Shown here piece after piece: positions 1 to 9,616 of a stretch of 64,000 bases of DNA (positions are counted from its first letter, which is position 1; each line of letters opens with the position of its first letter). The position numbers and the translations under genes are program-made. The stretch is from Hemerocallis citrina (taxonomy: Eukaryota > Streptophyta > Magnoliopsida > Asparagales > Asphodelaceae), in the NCBI GenBank assembly GCA_017893485.1, contig CM030364.1, positions 245,905,818 to 245,969,817 on the forward strand. Direction: 5' to 3'. The notes under the pieces are model-generated. The model was not told where the DNA came from, ran no database searches, and saw nothing but the letters and a program-made list of their open reading frames with translations.

Positions 1-338
1 CTCGAAAAGTCTGGTCAGTTTAGAAAAAGAAACAAACTGGGGAATAGGATAGTGAGCACAAGAACGTTAAGCCTTACGATAAGCAATAGGTAAATCATTT
101 GTGTTAAGGATATTACCGATAGAAGTGGTTGGCATTGGTTGAACAACAGATGGTGCATCTTGGATTGTCCAGTCTGAACGAGTCTTACGTCTTCTGACAT
201 AAATCTGAAGTGGTGGGGGCAATGGTGGTGGCGGTGGTTGGGATGGTGGTAATGTCGGCGGCGACGGCGGCGGTGGTGGTGGGAAATCAAGACACTACAA
301 CGGCCCTCGGTAAATCACAATTGTGTGAAGGAATATGT
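1..338 (-). pseudogene. Copia polyprotein, linker between integrase and reverse transcriptase
   Basis: The minus strand encodes a proline-rich stretch (about 190-290) followed by residues such as RKTRSDWTIQD and NDLPIAYRK. These resemble the conserved segment that sits just before the reverse transcriptase in plant copia elements. A long histidine-rich ORF on the same strand is only a frame shadow of the proline-rich part. The reverse transcriptase itself would lie left of the window. Confidence 0.6.
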
Positions 339-1090
339 TCAAAAAAATAGTTTATGTTCAGAAAAAGAAACATCCACTGAGGTAAACATTTTTTCGTGAA
401 GGGCAATGACAAAGATAACCTTTTGAAAAATGCGAATATCCAAAAAATACACCTTTAGTAGCACGCAGATCAAGTTTATCAGTACCTGGGTGGATATTTT
501 GAACAAAACAAATGCAATCAAAAACGCGAGGTAGCATTGGAAATGGATTTTTTTATGGAAATACCAGGTTGAATGGAGATTGATTTTGAAGAATAGGAGT
601 AGGCATCCTAGTAATAAGAAAACATGCAGTGAGAACACGAGTAACCAAAAAATCAATCTCCAAAAACACGAGGTAGCATTGGAAATGGATTTTTTTGATG
701 GAAAAGGGTTAAATGGAGATTGATTTTGAAGAATAGGAGTAGGCATCCGATTAATAAGAAAACATGCAGTGAGAACGGCAAAACTCAAGTAAAACTTGAG
801 GACCTTCATTTCAAATATCAGAGAGCGAGCAGTGCTAAATATATGTTGATTTTTGCATTCTGCCACTCCATTTTGTTGTGGAGTGTAGGCGCAAGAAGTT
901 TGATGAATAATTCCATGTTGAGAAAAAATGTGTTGAAATGAGAACTGTTGTATTACTTAGTATTATCAGCACAAAAACATTTAAGAGTTGTGCCAAATTG
1001 AGTTTGTATATCGAAGAAAAATTCTTTAAAAACTCTTAAATGTGTGGGGTCCTATTTCAAGTTTTTCATATGCTTACTCCAAATAAGACC
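339..1090 (-). pseudogene. Copia integrase core, degenerate
   Basis: The minus strand carries the end of a Ty1/copia integrase catalytic core, including QNGVAE followed by KNQHIF and, further on, LINRMPTP. In this family QNGVAE contains the catalytic glutamate and the asparagine-rich stretch follows it. Upstream parts around 960-1090 are recognisable only across several frames. A direct duplication of about 141 bp (528-810) disrupts the C-terminal end, so no functional integrase can be made. Confidence 0.75.
528..810. repeat. Direct tandem duplication of about 141 bp inside the copia integrase
   Basis: The string GAGGTAGCATTGG followed by AAATGG and a T run occurs at 528 and again at about 669, and the following AATAGGAGTAGGCATCC also recurs. 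The unit is a local duplication within the integrase C-terminus and adds to the decay of the element. Confidence 0.75.
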
Positions 1091-1605
1091 TCAAACATCA
1101 GAATGCACTAAATAAAACAAATGTTCACTACATTTATTGATGCGTCCTAGATAGAAAACTCTATGATGTTTACCTAACTCACATGACTCACATGATACCT
1201 TAAATGAAGGCTCACAATCGGAAACTAAGTGCTTGAGGGTCGTAGAGGAAGGATGTCTCAGTCGTTGGTGCCACAGTTCAGGATCAGCAGAAGAATTAAA
1301 AGCCGAGACTAGAGAATCCAAGATATATAACTCATGATGTTCACGACCGGTGTCAATCACCTTCCTCATTGTAGTATCCTAAAATACACAATGAGAATGA
1401 AAGAATGTCACTGAATAGTTTAAATCTTTGCAAAGTTTTGAAACTGTTAATAAGCTATTTGGAAAGGTAGGAATACGCAAAATCAATTTAAGATGAAGTT
1501 CTGAAGAGAGATGTCTCCTACCCCTTCAACAGGGACGAGTGAGCCATCAGCAATCGCACGAGATAATTTGGAAGCAAAGAATATGGAGAAAGTGGTAAAG
1601 GGGTC
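1091..1605 (-). pseudogene. Copia protease tail and GAG-pre-integrase domain
   Basis: The ORF at 1091-1369 contains ELWHQRLRHPS and CESCELGKHH, the His/Cys signature of the GAG-pre-integrase (integrase zinc-binding) domain of Ty1/copia polyproteins. From 1370 to 1605 broken frames with AIADGSLVPVEGVG represent the stretch that normally follows the protease. The segment abuts the left end of the nested gypsy element and its upstream part continues at 8099 on the other side. Confidence 0.85.
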
Positions 1606-2838
1606 AGATGAGGACATCAATTCTGTTTAGTTTAGTATTTTATTTCAGTACCATATTTGTTTTTGGCAATTATAGCCATATGTAATCTTTCGTTTATGCA
1701 TTAGAATATTTCTGACATTTTAGAATATTTTAAGATTGTATCAAGATTTGTTTTTAGCCTATATATAAGCCTTAAGATTAATGAGAAGTTATACCATTCT
1801 TGATTAAAAAAATATTGTGATGAGTTTTGCTCTTCATCTCTCTTTTTGTGTGATACAATTAAGAGAATTATTAGGGTTTGTGATAAATCCTAATAAAATT
1901 TTAGGGTTTGTAATAAACTCTAAAACTATCCGTAAATCCCCAAATCCACTTTAATTCCCAAACCCTAATCTCCAAATTAAATCCCTAATCTCCTTCTTCT
2001 CTACTCCACAACAGCCGCCAACACCCCACTGCCTCTTCTCTTCACCTTCTTCTTCTTCGTTTTCGCCACTTGCTAGTCCCCTTCCCGTCGCCCCTTTGTT
2101 CACCCGTCGACTCCCTCGCCGTCGTAGAAGCCCCCTCCCCCAGCGCCATCATCTCCAATCCCTCACCCCACTACTTTCTCCTCCACTGCCGAACGCCACC
2201 CGAGAACCCATCATCACCCACATCTCTGCTCCACCCTTCAAACCGCACCCCACCCTGTCTACTGCCTCATCGTGCCTCCCTGAGTCCCTTGCCTCACCAC
2301 CTCGACCGCCTTGCTGCCTCCCCCTCAACACCCGATGCCTGCCCGCACCTAGTCGACCACCGTCGATAACCAACCTGCGACCCCACCACCGTCGCCCACC
2401 TTTGCCGCAGCCGCAGCCACAGCCGCCTCCTGCCCGCTACCTTGCCTCGGCACTGAAACCACCCGAGAACTTATGCGATTTGCTTCGAACCCCGGTATAC
2501 TCTTTCCACTTCTCAAATATTTGTGTTATACTACCTTATCATCTCTATTATATTATTTGATTTATCTGTCGTCCACAAATATTGAGAGAGGGCATTTCTA
2601 CTTGCTAATTCGAGTACAAATCAATATTGCATCTTTTACTTGCTAGAACGCTTAGAAATATAATTATTAATTGTTAGAACTGAATTGTTAATTGGGCTTG
2701 TTAAACTTAATTCAATTCTTGAAAATCCATCGGACCAATTAACTGTTTTAAATTCTAACTTGATCCGCATTACATGTTGGTAAAATTAATCCTTTAAAAT
2801 TTTTGAAAATTCTCTATTTAGGATTACGTTTTACATCA
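1606..2838 (+). repeat. 5' LTR of the nested chromovirus
   Basis: It matches 6874-8098 along its length. It ends TACATCA, directly before the primer site. A very CT-rich block (about 2000-2470) yields long proline- and serine-rich ORFs in several frames. These recur in both LTRs and look like LTR composition rather than genes. A likely promoter is TATATATAAG near 1760. Confidence 0.9.
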
Positions 2839-2841
2839 TTT

Positions 2842-2853
2842 TGGTATCAGAGC
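2842..2853 (+). promoter_or_regulatory. Primer binding site, initiator Met tRNA
   Basis: TGGTATCAGAGC starts three bases after the 5' LTR. It is the usual plant site complementary to the 3' end of initiator methionine tRNA, used to prime minus-strand DNA synthesis. Confidence 0.85.
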
Positions 2854-3159
2854 GAAGGTTCTTAAAACCCTAATTCTTGCATCATTTAGTCTTAAATTTT
2901 TGCATTCATTTAGGATCGTTTAGAGTCTTTTATTTTTCTTGCTTTATTTTAGATCATTTCAGATTTTAAAAACAAAAATAAATAATAATTAAAAAACTTA
3001 GGTACATTTAGGACACGTTTTTCCAGATTTCAGAATACACACGACCCCTAGTTTTCCACCGTTGGTGAATGCATCTTCGCAGCACCATCACAAATCCTAA
3101 AGTCTTTCTTGTCCCTCCCAAACCACCCAATTAAGAACTCTAGACCTCCCCGAACTGAG

Positions 3160-4003
3160 ATGGACAACTCTGATATTTCCGCTATCCTAGCTGTCATTCA
3201 AGCAACTCTGGCCAATATCAATCAGAGACTTGAGAAAGTGGAATTAAATTAAACTGTTGCCCCCGAGCTTCATGCTAATCGTCAGATCCCTCAAGGAAAT
3301 GATCGTGACGGCCGACGTCAAGATCGTGACTCTGACGAACAATACAAGAAAAACGTTAAGACTGATGTTCCCCATTTTGAAGGCCACATGGAACCCCAAG
3401 CTTATCTCGATTGGATCTATGCCATGGACCACTACTTTGTGTGGTTTGACATGAGCGAAGCCCTGAAGATCAAATTTGCCAAAATGAAATTAACGGGTAA
3501 AGCTCAACAACACTGGACCAATCTTGAACATGCCCGTAGAGGCCGAGGCCTGGCACCCATAGCCACTTGGGAAGCCATGAAAGAGAAGCTCACCGACAAA
3601 TATGTACTGTTATCGTTCCACACCTGATTGCTAGATTCGTAGAACCAACGTTATCAAGGAAGTAAATCCACACAAGAATATGTTGATAAGCTTGATGACT
3701 TCCTTATTCGGCGCAATACCTTAGGTAAAAAGAGCGAAGAACAAACTCTCTTTAGGTTCAGAGCTGGACTACGTGCCGACCTTAGGAACGAACTAATTCA
3801 TAGAAACGTGGACTTCTTGGCAACAGCCTATGCTCTTGTCCTCGATATGAATTCCCTTAAAGCAAGTTCTCATTGTAAGTCCAGCGATTCGATGGATCAT
3901 TTCCCCAGAATGACCCTTCCTGATCCCTCTACACCTGAGCACTCTTCCCCTCAGTACCCCAACAAGTCTTACCCAAGCAAGCCTACATCAAATTCATATC
4001 CAC
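3160..4003 (+). pseudogene. Gag polyprotein of the nested chromovirus, N-terminal part
   Basis: Translation from ATG at 3160 gives a coiled N-terminus (AVIQATLANINQRLEKVE), an in-frame TAA near 3250, then HFEGHMEPQAYLDWIYAMD and KLTGKAQQHWTNLE. The last two belong to the retrotransposon gag capsid domain (PF03732 type). A further stop at about 3625 and a frame change precede TQEYVDKLDDFLIRR and FRAGLRADLRNEL, the end of the same domain. The gene is interrupted at 4004 by a PIF/Harbinger element and resumes at 5254. Confidence 0.85.
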
Positions 4004-4006
4004 TTA

Positions 4007-5250
4007 GGGACTGTTTGGCTCAAAGGAGGGGAGGGGAGGGGAGGGATTTTAATCAAAACTCTGTTTGGTTCAAAGGAGGGAAGGGGAGGGAAAATAATTA
4101 TCTTCTTGTTTGGTTCACAAGGAGAGGATAGAGATTTTATAATAAAATTACTTTTATACCCTTTTGCATTTTATAACAAAACTCAATTACAAAAAAACAT
4201 CAAGTGTCTCTAATATTTGAAGATCTGAGTTTGCTAATTTGCGACTAATTTGCTTGTTTGAGACTAATTTGCTTGTTGCTTGTTTTTTTCTTCTAAATTT
4301 GAGACTAACTTGCTTACTTACCTACAACTTTAACACTGAGATTGTCTTGGGGGTCGAACCGTCCGAGAATGTATATGCCAAGGTGTCCATCAATCCTTGC
4401 AAGTACCATCAGCTAATACAATTCCTACATCAGGGCCTTTTGAACACATCCCATTGAACAAGTAACATATTTTATACGTTCTTCATTCTAATTTCCATTA
4501 TATCCTTTTCTTCAAAGAAAAAGAAAGAATTTTATTGGATAATTACTACTCATAAACTAATTGTTCACTAATTATTTGATTCATGCGTGGAATTTAGTCA
4601 TTGTAAAGCACACCTGGTTACTTGAAACTGGAAGTATCACGAGACAATTGTATTAATTACTCACCACCCACATTAACACACATGATGATCCTTTTTGTCG
4701 TTCATTTTGCAACCAATGGATGCTTAACCACATACGTTTGATTATGTCTACAACAAGGTGAACAACATGGAGGAATTAACTTTTATGGGGAAAATCATGC
4801 CCCACCAGTATGCTCAAAATGAATGTTGCTACAATACGAGCCAGATGCAGTCTTATATACCGACATACTATGATCAGCGAATTGAGATGCAAAGAAAGCC
4901 AGGTGCCTTGGTTAATTTTTTCCTGAAATAACTCATTACATTTAGTAGAAATTCACATTTGTCTACTCACTAATAAAAAGGGGGAAAAAGAGAGATTAGG
5001 GATTTGGCAGATTTGGTTTAGATTTATAGGGATATTAAAAGGACAATTTAGTCCAATCACTTAAACCCAATTTCTCTCCCCTCCAAATCCCCCCAATATT
5101 GGAGGGGAGCCAAAAGTGGCCTAGGAAGGATTCTGCACCCCTCCATTCCCCTCCCCTCCCCTCCTAAAAAATAAACCAAACAAGAAATATTTTAAAAAAA
5201 CCCTCCCCTCCCTTCCCCTTCCCTCCATTCCCCTCCAACCAAACACACCC
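4007..5250. mobile_element. PIF/Harbinger-like non-autonomous element in the gag gene
   Basis: The ends GGGACTGTTTGGCTC and, in reverse complement, GGGTGTGTTTGGTTG are typical PIF/Harbinger inverted repeats. They are flanked by the trinucleotide TTA at 4004-4006 and 5251-5253. The subterminal regions are G-rich or C-rich (GGAGGGGAGG). Within 1244 bp I see no transposase. The gag reading is restored on the two sides, proving an insertion. Confidence 0.85.
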
Positions 5251-5253
5251 TTA

Positions 5254-5590
5254 GAAATGACAACACGGATAAGAACACTGAAAGAGACAATTCTAAGATT
5301 AATCCTCTCACTAAGTGCTATAAATGCAAGGGATGCGGCCATGTTGCTGGCAACTGTCCCAGCCCCAGTAGGATCAATATAGTAGAGGGTACCGCTATCA
5401 TTGCTGATAAACCCGACAATGAGTTCACCTATGAACCTAATGTAAATGATGACTTTGATGAAAAAGGGGATGACCAGTCTCTCAATTGTATTCAGTCTAT
5501 TCAGTCACCTACATTAAGTGTACCTGAGTCACCCATCCTTTCCCAAGTCACTTGGCAGCCCATAGATTTTACCTCTGTGTTAGAACATCA
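5254..5590 (+). pseudogene. Gag zinc knuckle of the nested chromovirus
   Basis: Directly after the Harbinger element, gag resumes with CYKCKGCGHVAGNC, a CX2CX4HX4C zinc knuckle that binds RNA. A linker rich in acidic residues and serine/proline follows. At about 5590 the sequence passes without a protease or reverse transcriptase into the C-terminal tail of integrase, so a large pol deletion lies here. Confidence 0.8.
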
Positions 5591-6135
5591 CAGAGTCACA
5601 GAGTCTGCATCCACATTTGCATTCTACATTCATGATTTGCATAGAGAAATTTCCAAGGAAATTAATGAGAATAATTTTAACTACACGTTAATAACAGATA
5701 CAAGAAGAAAATTTAAAACTCTTGATGTAACGAAGTGATGGTTCGGATTCGTCCGGAACGGTTTTCAGCTGGATCTGTTAAGAACTTGAACATACGTGCT
5801 ACAGGCCCTTTTAAGATTCTACATACAATCAATGATAATACCTATGTCGTTGACCTTCCTAAAGGCTTTGGCATAAGTAAGACTTTCAATATTGAGGATC
5901 TAGTACTCTTAAAGACTCAAAATTCAATCCTAGAAATTTTTTTATAGATGAGCCTACCCTGCAGCCTAATGGTAAGATTCTCACATTTACCCCTATACCT
6001 GATACTATTTACCCACCGACAAAAAAAATGAATAATATTTTAGATGATCTGATAATCTCTACAAGAGATGGTGATATGCATAAGTATTTGGTGAGGTGGA
6101 AGAACAAGCCGAAATCGGATGACACTTGCAGTGAT

Positions 6136-6764
6136 CAAGGTTTTAAATCACAGATTTCGGACTCGTCTCAGCAAGGGGTGTTTCGTCTCGGATCGGAGAT
6201 ATCGAAGGAGTGTCGAGGAAATGTGAACATCTCGGATTTTCATTTTGGACACTCAATAAACATATTTTTTTGATTCCTAAACAAGATATTTTGTGCTCTG
6301 CATGTTATTTATCATATAAAATATTGTATAATATAACTAATGACATGAATTAATCACGGTAAATATTTGTAGAATTTAACAACAATATAAAAAAGAATGT
6401 AATATATGTATATAACTAAATTGAATTTGCATTAATTATAAAAAATGTATTAGTTAATGTAGATTTACTTGATTTTGCATATACACAAACAATAGAGACA
6501 ATTCTCACGTTATCTTAGTTTAAGGTCCTATATTGAAAGACTTCTATGTAAAAAGTAAAACCAATAAAAGTTATATATTCACAATAACATTAGTGTGTCT
6601 ATTTCGGTCAATATTTCGTCAATTTCGGCTGATATTTCGGTCGAAATCTACACATTTCGGTTCAAAACGATATGGAGTATAAATTTGTGATTTCGTATCA
6701 GCAAGCTGTCGAAACGAAACTTCGGACGAAATTTCGGCCGTATCGATCGAAATTCAAAACAGTG
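6136..6764. mobile_element. hAT-like MITE in the chromodomain
   Basis: The insertion is 629 bp with short inverted ends CAAGGTTTTAAAT and CACTGTTTTGAAT (right end in reverse complement). The 8-bp flanks are GCAGTGAT (6128-6135) and GTAGTGAT (6765-6772), differing at one base; an 8-bp duplication is the hAT hallmark. The interior contains repeated TTTCGG motifs and no transposase. Confidence 0.75.
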
Positions 6765-6865
6765 GTAGTGATCATGAGGAGCTCCTGCAACTAGATCAAG
6801 ATCTTTTGGAGCACCATGACAAGATCACTGGTTTTGACTCGACTAGGTCGAGCTCTCTCCCACCC

Positions 6866-6873
6866 GGAGAGAA
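6866..6873 (+). promoter_or_regulatory. Polypurine tract before the 3' LTR
   Basis: GGAGAGAA lies immediately upstream of the TGATGA start of the 3' LTR. This is the expected position and composition for the plus-strand primer. Confidence 0.7.
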
Positions 6874-8098
6874 TGATGACGACATCAATTCTGTTTAGTA
6901 TAGTATTTTATTTCAGTACCATATTTGTTTTTGGCAATTATAATCATATATAATCTTTCTTTTATGCATTAGAATATTTCTGAGATTTTAAAATATTTCG
7001 AGATTGTATCAAGATTTGTTTTTAGCCTATATATAGGCCTTGAGATTAATGAAAAGTTTTGCCGTTCTTGATTAAAAAATTATTGTGTTGAGTTTTGCTC
7101 TTCATCTCTCTTTTTGTGTGATACAATTAAGAGAATTATTAGGGTTTGTGATAAATCCTAATAAAATTTTAGGGTTTGTGATAAACTCTAAAACTACCCC
7201 CAAATCCCCAAATCCACTTTAATTCCCAAACCCTAATCTCCAAATTAAATCCCTAATCTCCTTCTCTACTTCCCAATAACCGCCAACACCCCACTGCCTC
7301 TTCTCTTCACCTTCTTCTTCTTCGTTTTCTCCACTTGCCAGTCCCCTTCCCTTCGCCCCTTTGTTCACCCGTCGACTCCCTCGTCGTCGTAGAAGCCCCC
7401 TCCCCCAGCGCCACCATCTCCAATCCCTCACCCCACTACTTTCTCCTCCACTGCCGAACGCCACCCAAGAACCCATCATCACCCGCATCTCTGCTCCACC
7501 CTTCAAACCGCACCCCACCCTGTCTGCTGCCTCATCGCGCCTCCCTGAGTCCCTTGCCTCACCACCCCGACCGCCTTGCTGCCTCCCCGTTAACACCCGA
7601 CGCCTGCTCGCACCTAGTCGACCACCGTCGACGACCAACCTGCGACCCCACCACTGTCGCCCACCTCTGCCACAGCCGCAGCCGCCTCCTGCCCACTGCC
7701 TTGCCTCGCCACTGCAACCACCCGAGAACTTACGTGATTTGCTTCAAACCCATGTATACTCTTTCCACTTCTCAAATATTTGTGTTATACTACCTTATCA
7801 TCTCTATTATATTATTTGATTTATCTGTCGTCCACAAATATTGAAGAGAGAACATTTCTACTTACTAATTAGAATACAAATCAATATTGCATCTTTTACT
7901 TGCTAGAACGCTTAGAAATATAATTCTTAATTGTTATAACTGAATTGTTAATTGGGCCTATTAAACTTAATTCAATTCTTGAAAATCCATCGAACCAATT
8001 AACTGTTTTAAATTATAACTTGATCCGCATTACATGTTGGTAAAATTAATCCTTTAAAATTCTTGGAAATTCTCTATTTAGGATTACGTTTTACATCA
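6874..8098 (+). repeat. 3' LTR of the nested chromovirus
   Basis: It is the partner of 1606-2838, starts TGATGACGACATC and ends TTACATCA. It is followed by the second copy of the GGGTC target duplication. The CT-rich block with proline-rich pseudo-ORFs is present here too (about 7270-7730). Confidence 0.9.
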
Positions 8099-8369
8099 GG
8101 GTCATATGTTCAGAAGCACCTAAATCAATTATCCATTGATATGAGGAAAACACGACAAGCATTACCCGAGTGAATAGTTACCAGAAGGAAGGGTAGCATG
8201 GTGCGCAAGTCTTAATACTCTTCAGCATAAATGATAGATTGATAGATTGGAAGGAGGTTGACTCATTCAAAGGAGCAGCAGTGGAAGGATAAGGGTCCAC
8301 CATTGGAGGAGATGAGGTCTGCATTGGAGGAGGATGAAAGGTCACCGTAGTATTAGTGGAGGTTGTCAT
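8099..8369 (-). pseudogene. Copia protease region, cut by the nested gypsy element
   Basis: On the minus strand about 8100-8145 encodes WIIDLGASEHMT, the aspartic protease active-site block of plant Ty1/copia elements, which is normally D-S-G-A; here serine is replaced by leucine. The preceding ORF (8178-8369) is rich in proline, threonine and serine and matches the usual spacer between gag and protease. The protease continues at 1605 beyond the nested element. Confidence 0.8.
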
Positions 8370-8964
8370 AGGAGCAGATCTAGATTAATTTGAAGGAGAA
8401 AACAGGTGAAAATGATAGACAAAGATTAAATAGTGCATCAACAACTAGCACGCATTACAGAACAGCATGCATCATGAGGCTTCATCTTTTTTTCACCTTT
8501 TTCCCTAAATAACAGGAAGAGAGAGAGTGAGAGAAGTAGGGGTGGGGGTGGGTGGGGGTGGGTTACGAGTTCAGTGGAAGCCGAGAGAGGGGGGCACTGT
8601 AGTGGAGAGGAGGTTGGGAAGGAGGCGCTGGAGTGGAGAGAAGGGTATTGGAGTGGAGAAGAGGTCGGGAGGGGGTCACTGGAGTGTAAAAGAGGTTGGG
8701 AAGTGGGTGGCTGGAGTGGAAAGGAGGTCGGGAGGATAGGGAGCACTGGAAGGGAGCGACGACGGCATGTGGTGATGGAGGCGGCAGGATGCAGAGGAGG
8801 GCGGCGACGTCTGTGGAGGAAGAGAAAGAGATTATGGTTAAGGTTTGGAGGAAGAGGAGGAAGAAGATGAATAGTAGCCCTTTTTTCTTTTATTTTTTTG
8901 AAGAGAGAAGGAAAAAGAGAAACCCTAATTTTTTTGTGGAGAATTTTTGTTTAAACTTTTCGGA
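8370..8964 (-). other. Copia leader and gag remnant, CT-rich on the sense strand
   Basis: This stretch lies between the copia primer site and the protease region. It is strongly purine-rich on the plus strand (8520-8880) and produces glycine/arginine ORFs on that strand and proline/serine ORFs on the other. I see no gag capsid domain or zinc knuckle, so most of gag appears deleted or unrecognisable. Confidence 0.5.
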
Positions 8965-8975
8965 CTTTGATACCA
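8965..8975 (-). promoter_or_regulatory. Copia primer binding site
   Basis: On the minus strand TGGTATCAAAG directly follows the LTR terminus TTTCAACA. It is a slightly altered initiator Met tRNA primer site, which fixes the LTR boundary and the orientation. Confidence 0.75.
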
Positions 8976-9116
8976 TGTTGAAATATAGTATAGAGACTGA
9001 AAAGAATACTTTATTGAATGCAAATAACTGAATACAATACCTCCTATATATAGGAGAGTAAAAAGACTAAGCTTGATTTATTTCAGATGTGAAACTAAAC
9101 TAAGAGTACTTTAACA
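8976..9116 (-). repeat. Copia 5' LTR, 141 bp
   Basis: In sense orientation it begins TGTTAAAG and ends TTTCAACA. It contains a TATATATAGG promoter-like block and an AATAAAG polyadenylation-like signal in the right order. It is short for a copia LTR but has the expected parts. The LINE relic starts right after it. Confidence 0.75.
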
Positions 9117-9613
9117 CTTATCAAATCACTCTTTCTAACGATGGCACTACTAGGTCTACGTGTGACATGTCCAAACACCTGAAGCGATTTCTCTCTTAAT
9201 TTATCTTGGATAGGAGCTACCTTTATCATGTCTCGTATATGCTCATTTCTAATTATATCCTTCCTGGTTTTACCAAACATCCATTTCAACATCCTCATCT
9301 CCGCTACACTCATTTTTTGACATGTTTCTTTGTTGCCCAACACTCTGCTCCATACATTATTGATGGTCTAACAGCCGTCCTATAAAATTTTTTCCTGAAC
9401 TTCAAATATATGCGTGCCACACAAAATATCACTAGCGCTTGTCCACTTAGCCACTTAGCCACTCTGCTTGGATCCTAGGTGTAATCATATGTGTAACATC
9501 TTCACAAATCTCCCCTTTTTGTATAATCGAAACTAAATATCGGAAATGGTCTCTCTTAGGTATCTTTTGACCAACAAGCTTCACTACTTCCTCATTTGTG
9601 TTCCGAATATCAC
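9117..9613 (-). pseudogene. LINE reverse transcriptase C-terminal region, 3' part of a split relic
   Basis: The minus strand encodes KMSVAEMRMLKWMFGKTRKD, NEHIRDMIKVAPIQDK and LQVFGHVTRRP (9095-9343). Upstream in broken frames are NEEVVKLVGQKIPKRDHFRYLVSI and similar. This is the C-terminal part of a plant LINE-type reverse transcriptase. The upstream portion of the same gene lies at 10950-11455, across a PIF/Harbinger-like insertion. Several frameshifts make it non-functional. Confidence 0.85.
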
Positions 9614-9616
9614 TAA

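Larger units (their letters stand above)
5591..6873 (+). pseudogene. Pol C-terminal tail and chromodomain, interrupted by a hAT element
   Basis: Residues such as FYIHDLHREISKEI and RRKFKTLDV, then MVRIRPERFSAGSVK and TYVVDLPKGFGIS, are the integrase C-terminal region of plant chromoviruses. IISTRDG and KYLVRWKNKP follow. These belong to a chromodomain, which in this clade tethers integrase to heterochromatin. A stop at about 5736, a stop at 5945 and a hAT insertion at 6136-6764 break the frame. After the hAT element the tail ends with SSSLPPGENDDDINSV just inside the 3' LTR. Confidence 0.8.
1606..8098 (+). mobile_element. Ty3/gypsy chromovirus-like element, internally deleted
   Basis: Two similar LTRs of about 1.23 kb (1606-2838 and 6874-8098) flank an internal region with a primer binding site, gag and a chromodomain. 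A 5-bp duplication GGGTC lies at 1601-1605 and 8099-8103, exactly outside the LTRs. LTR ends are TGATG and CATCA, with the first T changed in the 5' copy. Most of pol is missing, so the element could move only with proteins from a relative. A PIF/Harbinger and a hAT element inserted later. Confidence 0.9.
1..9116 (-). mobile_element. Ty1/copia retrotransposon relic, split by a nested gypsy element
   Basis: A minus-strand Ty1/copia element enters from the left edge of the window and ends at its 5' LTR at 8976-9116. Reading on the minus strand, the order is LTR, tRNA primer site, CT-rich leader, protease motif, GAG-pre-integrase domain, integrase core, then the linker toward reverse transcriptase, which is outside the window. 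The protease stops at 8099 and resumes at 1605 because a plus-strand gypsy element was inserted there with a 5-bp duplication. Many stops and frameshifts make it a dead copy. Confidence 0.85.

Noticed and set aside
15..290. Histidine-rich ORF on the minus strand
   Set aside because: It is a frame shadow of the proline-rich linker of the copia polyprotein.
2070..2560. Proline/serine-rich ORFs, repeated at 7219-7844
   Set aside because: They lie in the CT-rich block of both LTRs, occur in several frames and on both strands, and show no domain. They reflect composition.
8438..9031. Glycine- and proline-rich ORFs on both strands
   Set aside because: Purine-rich copia leader produces open frames by chance; no gag motif found.
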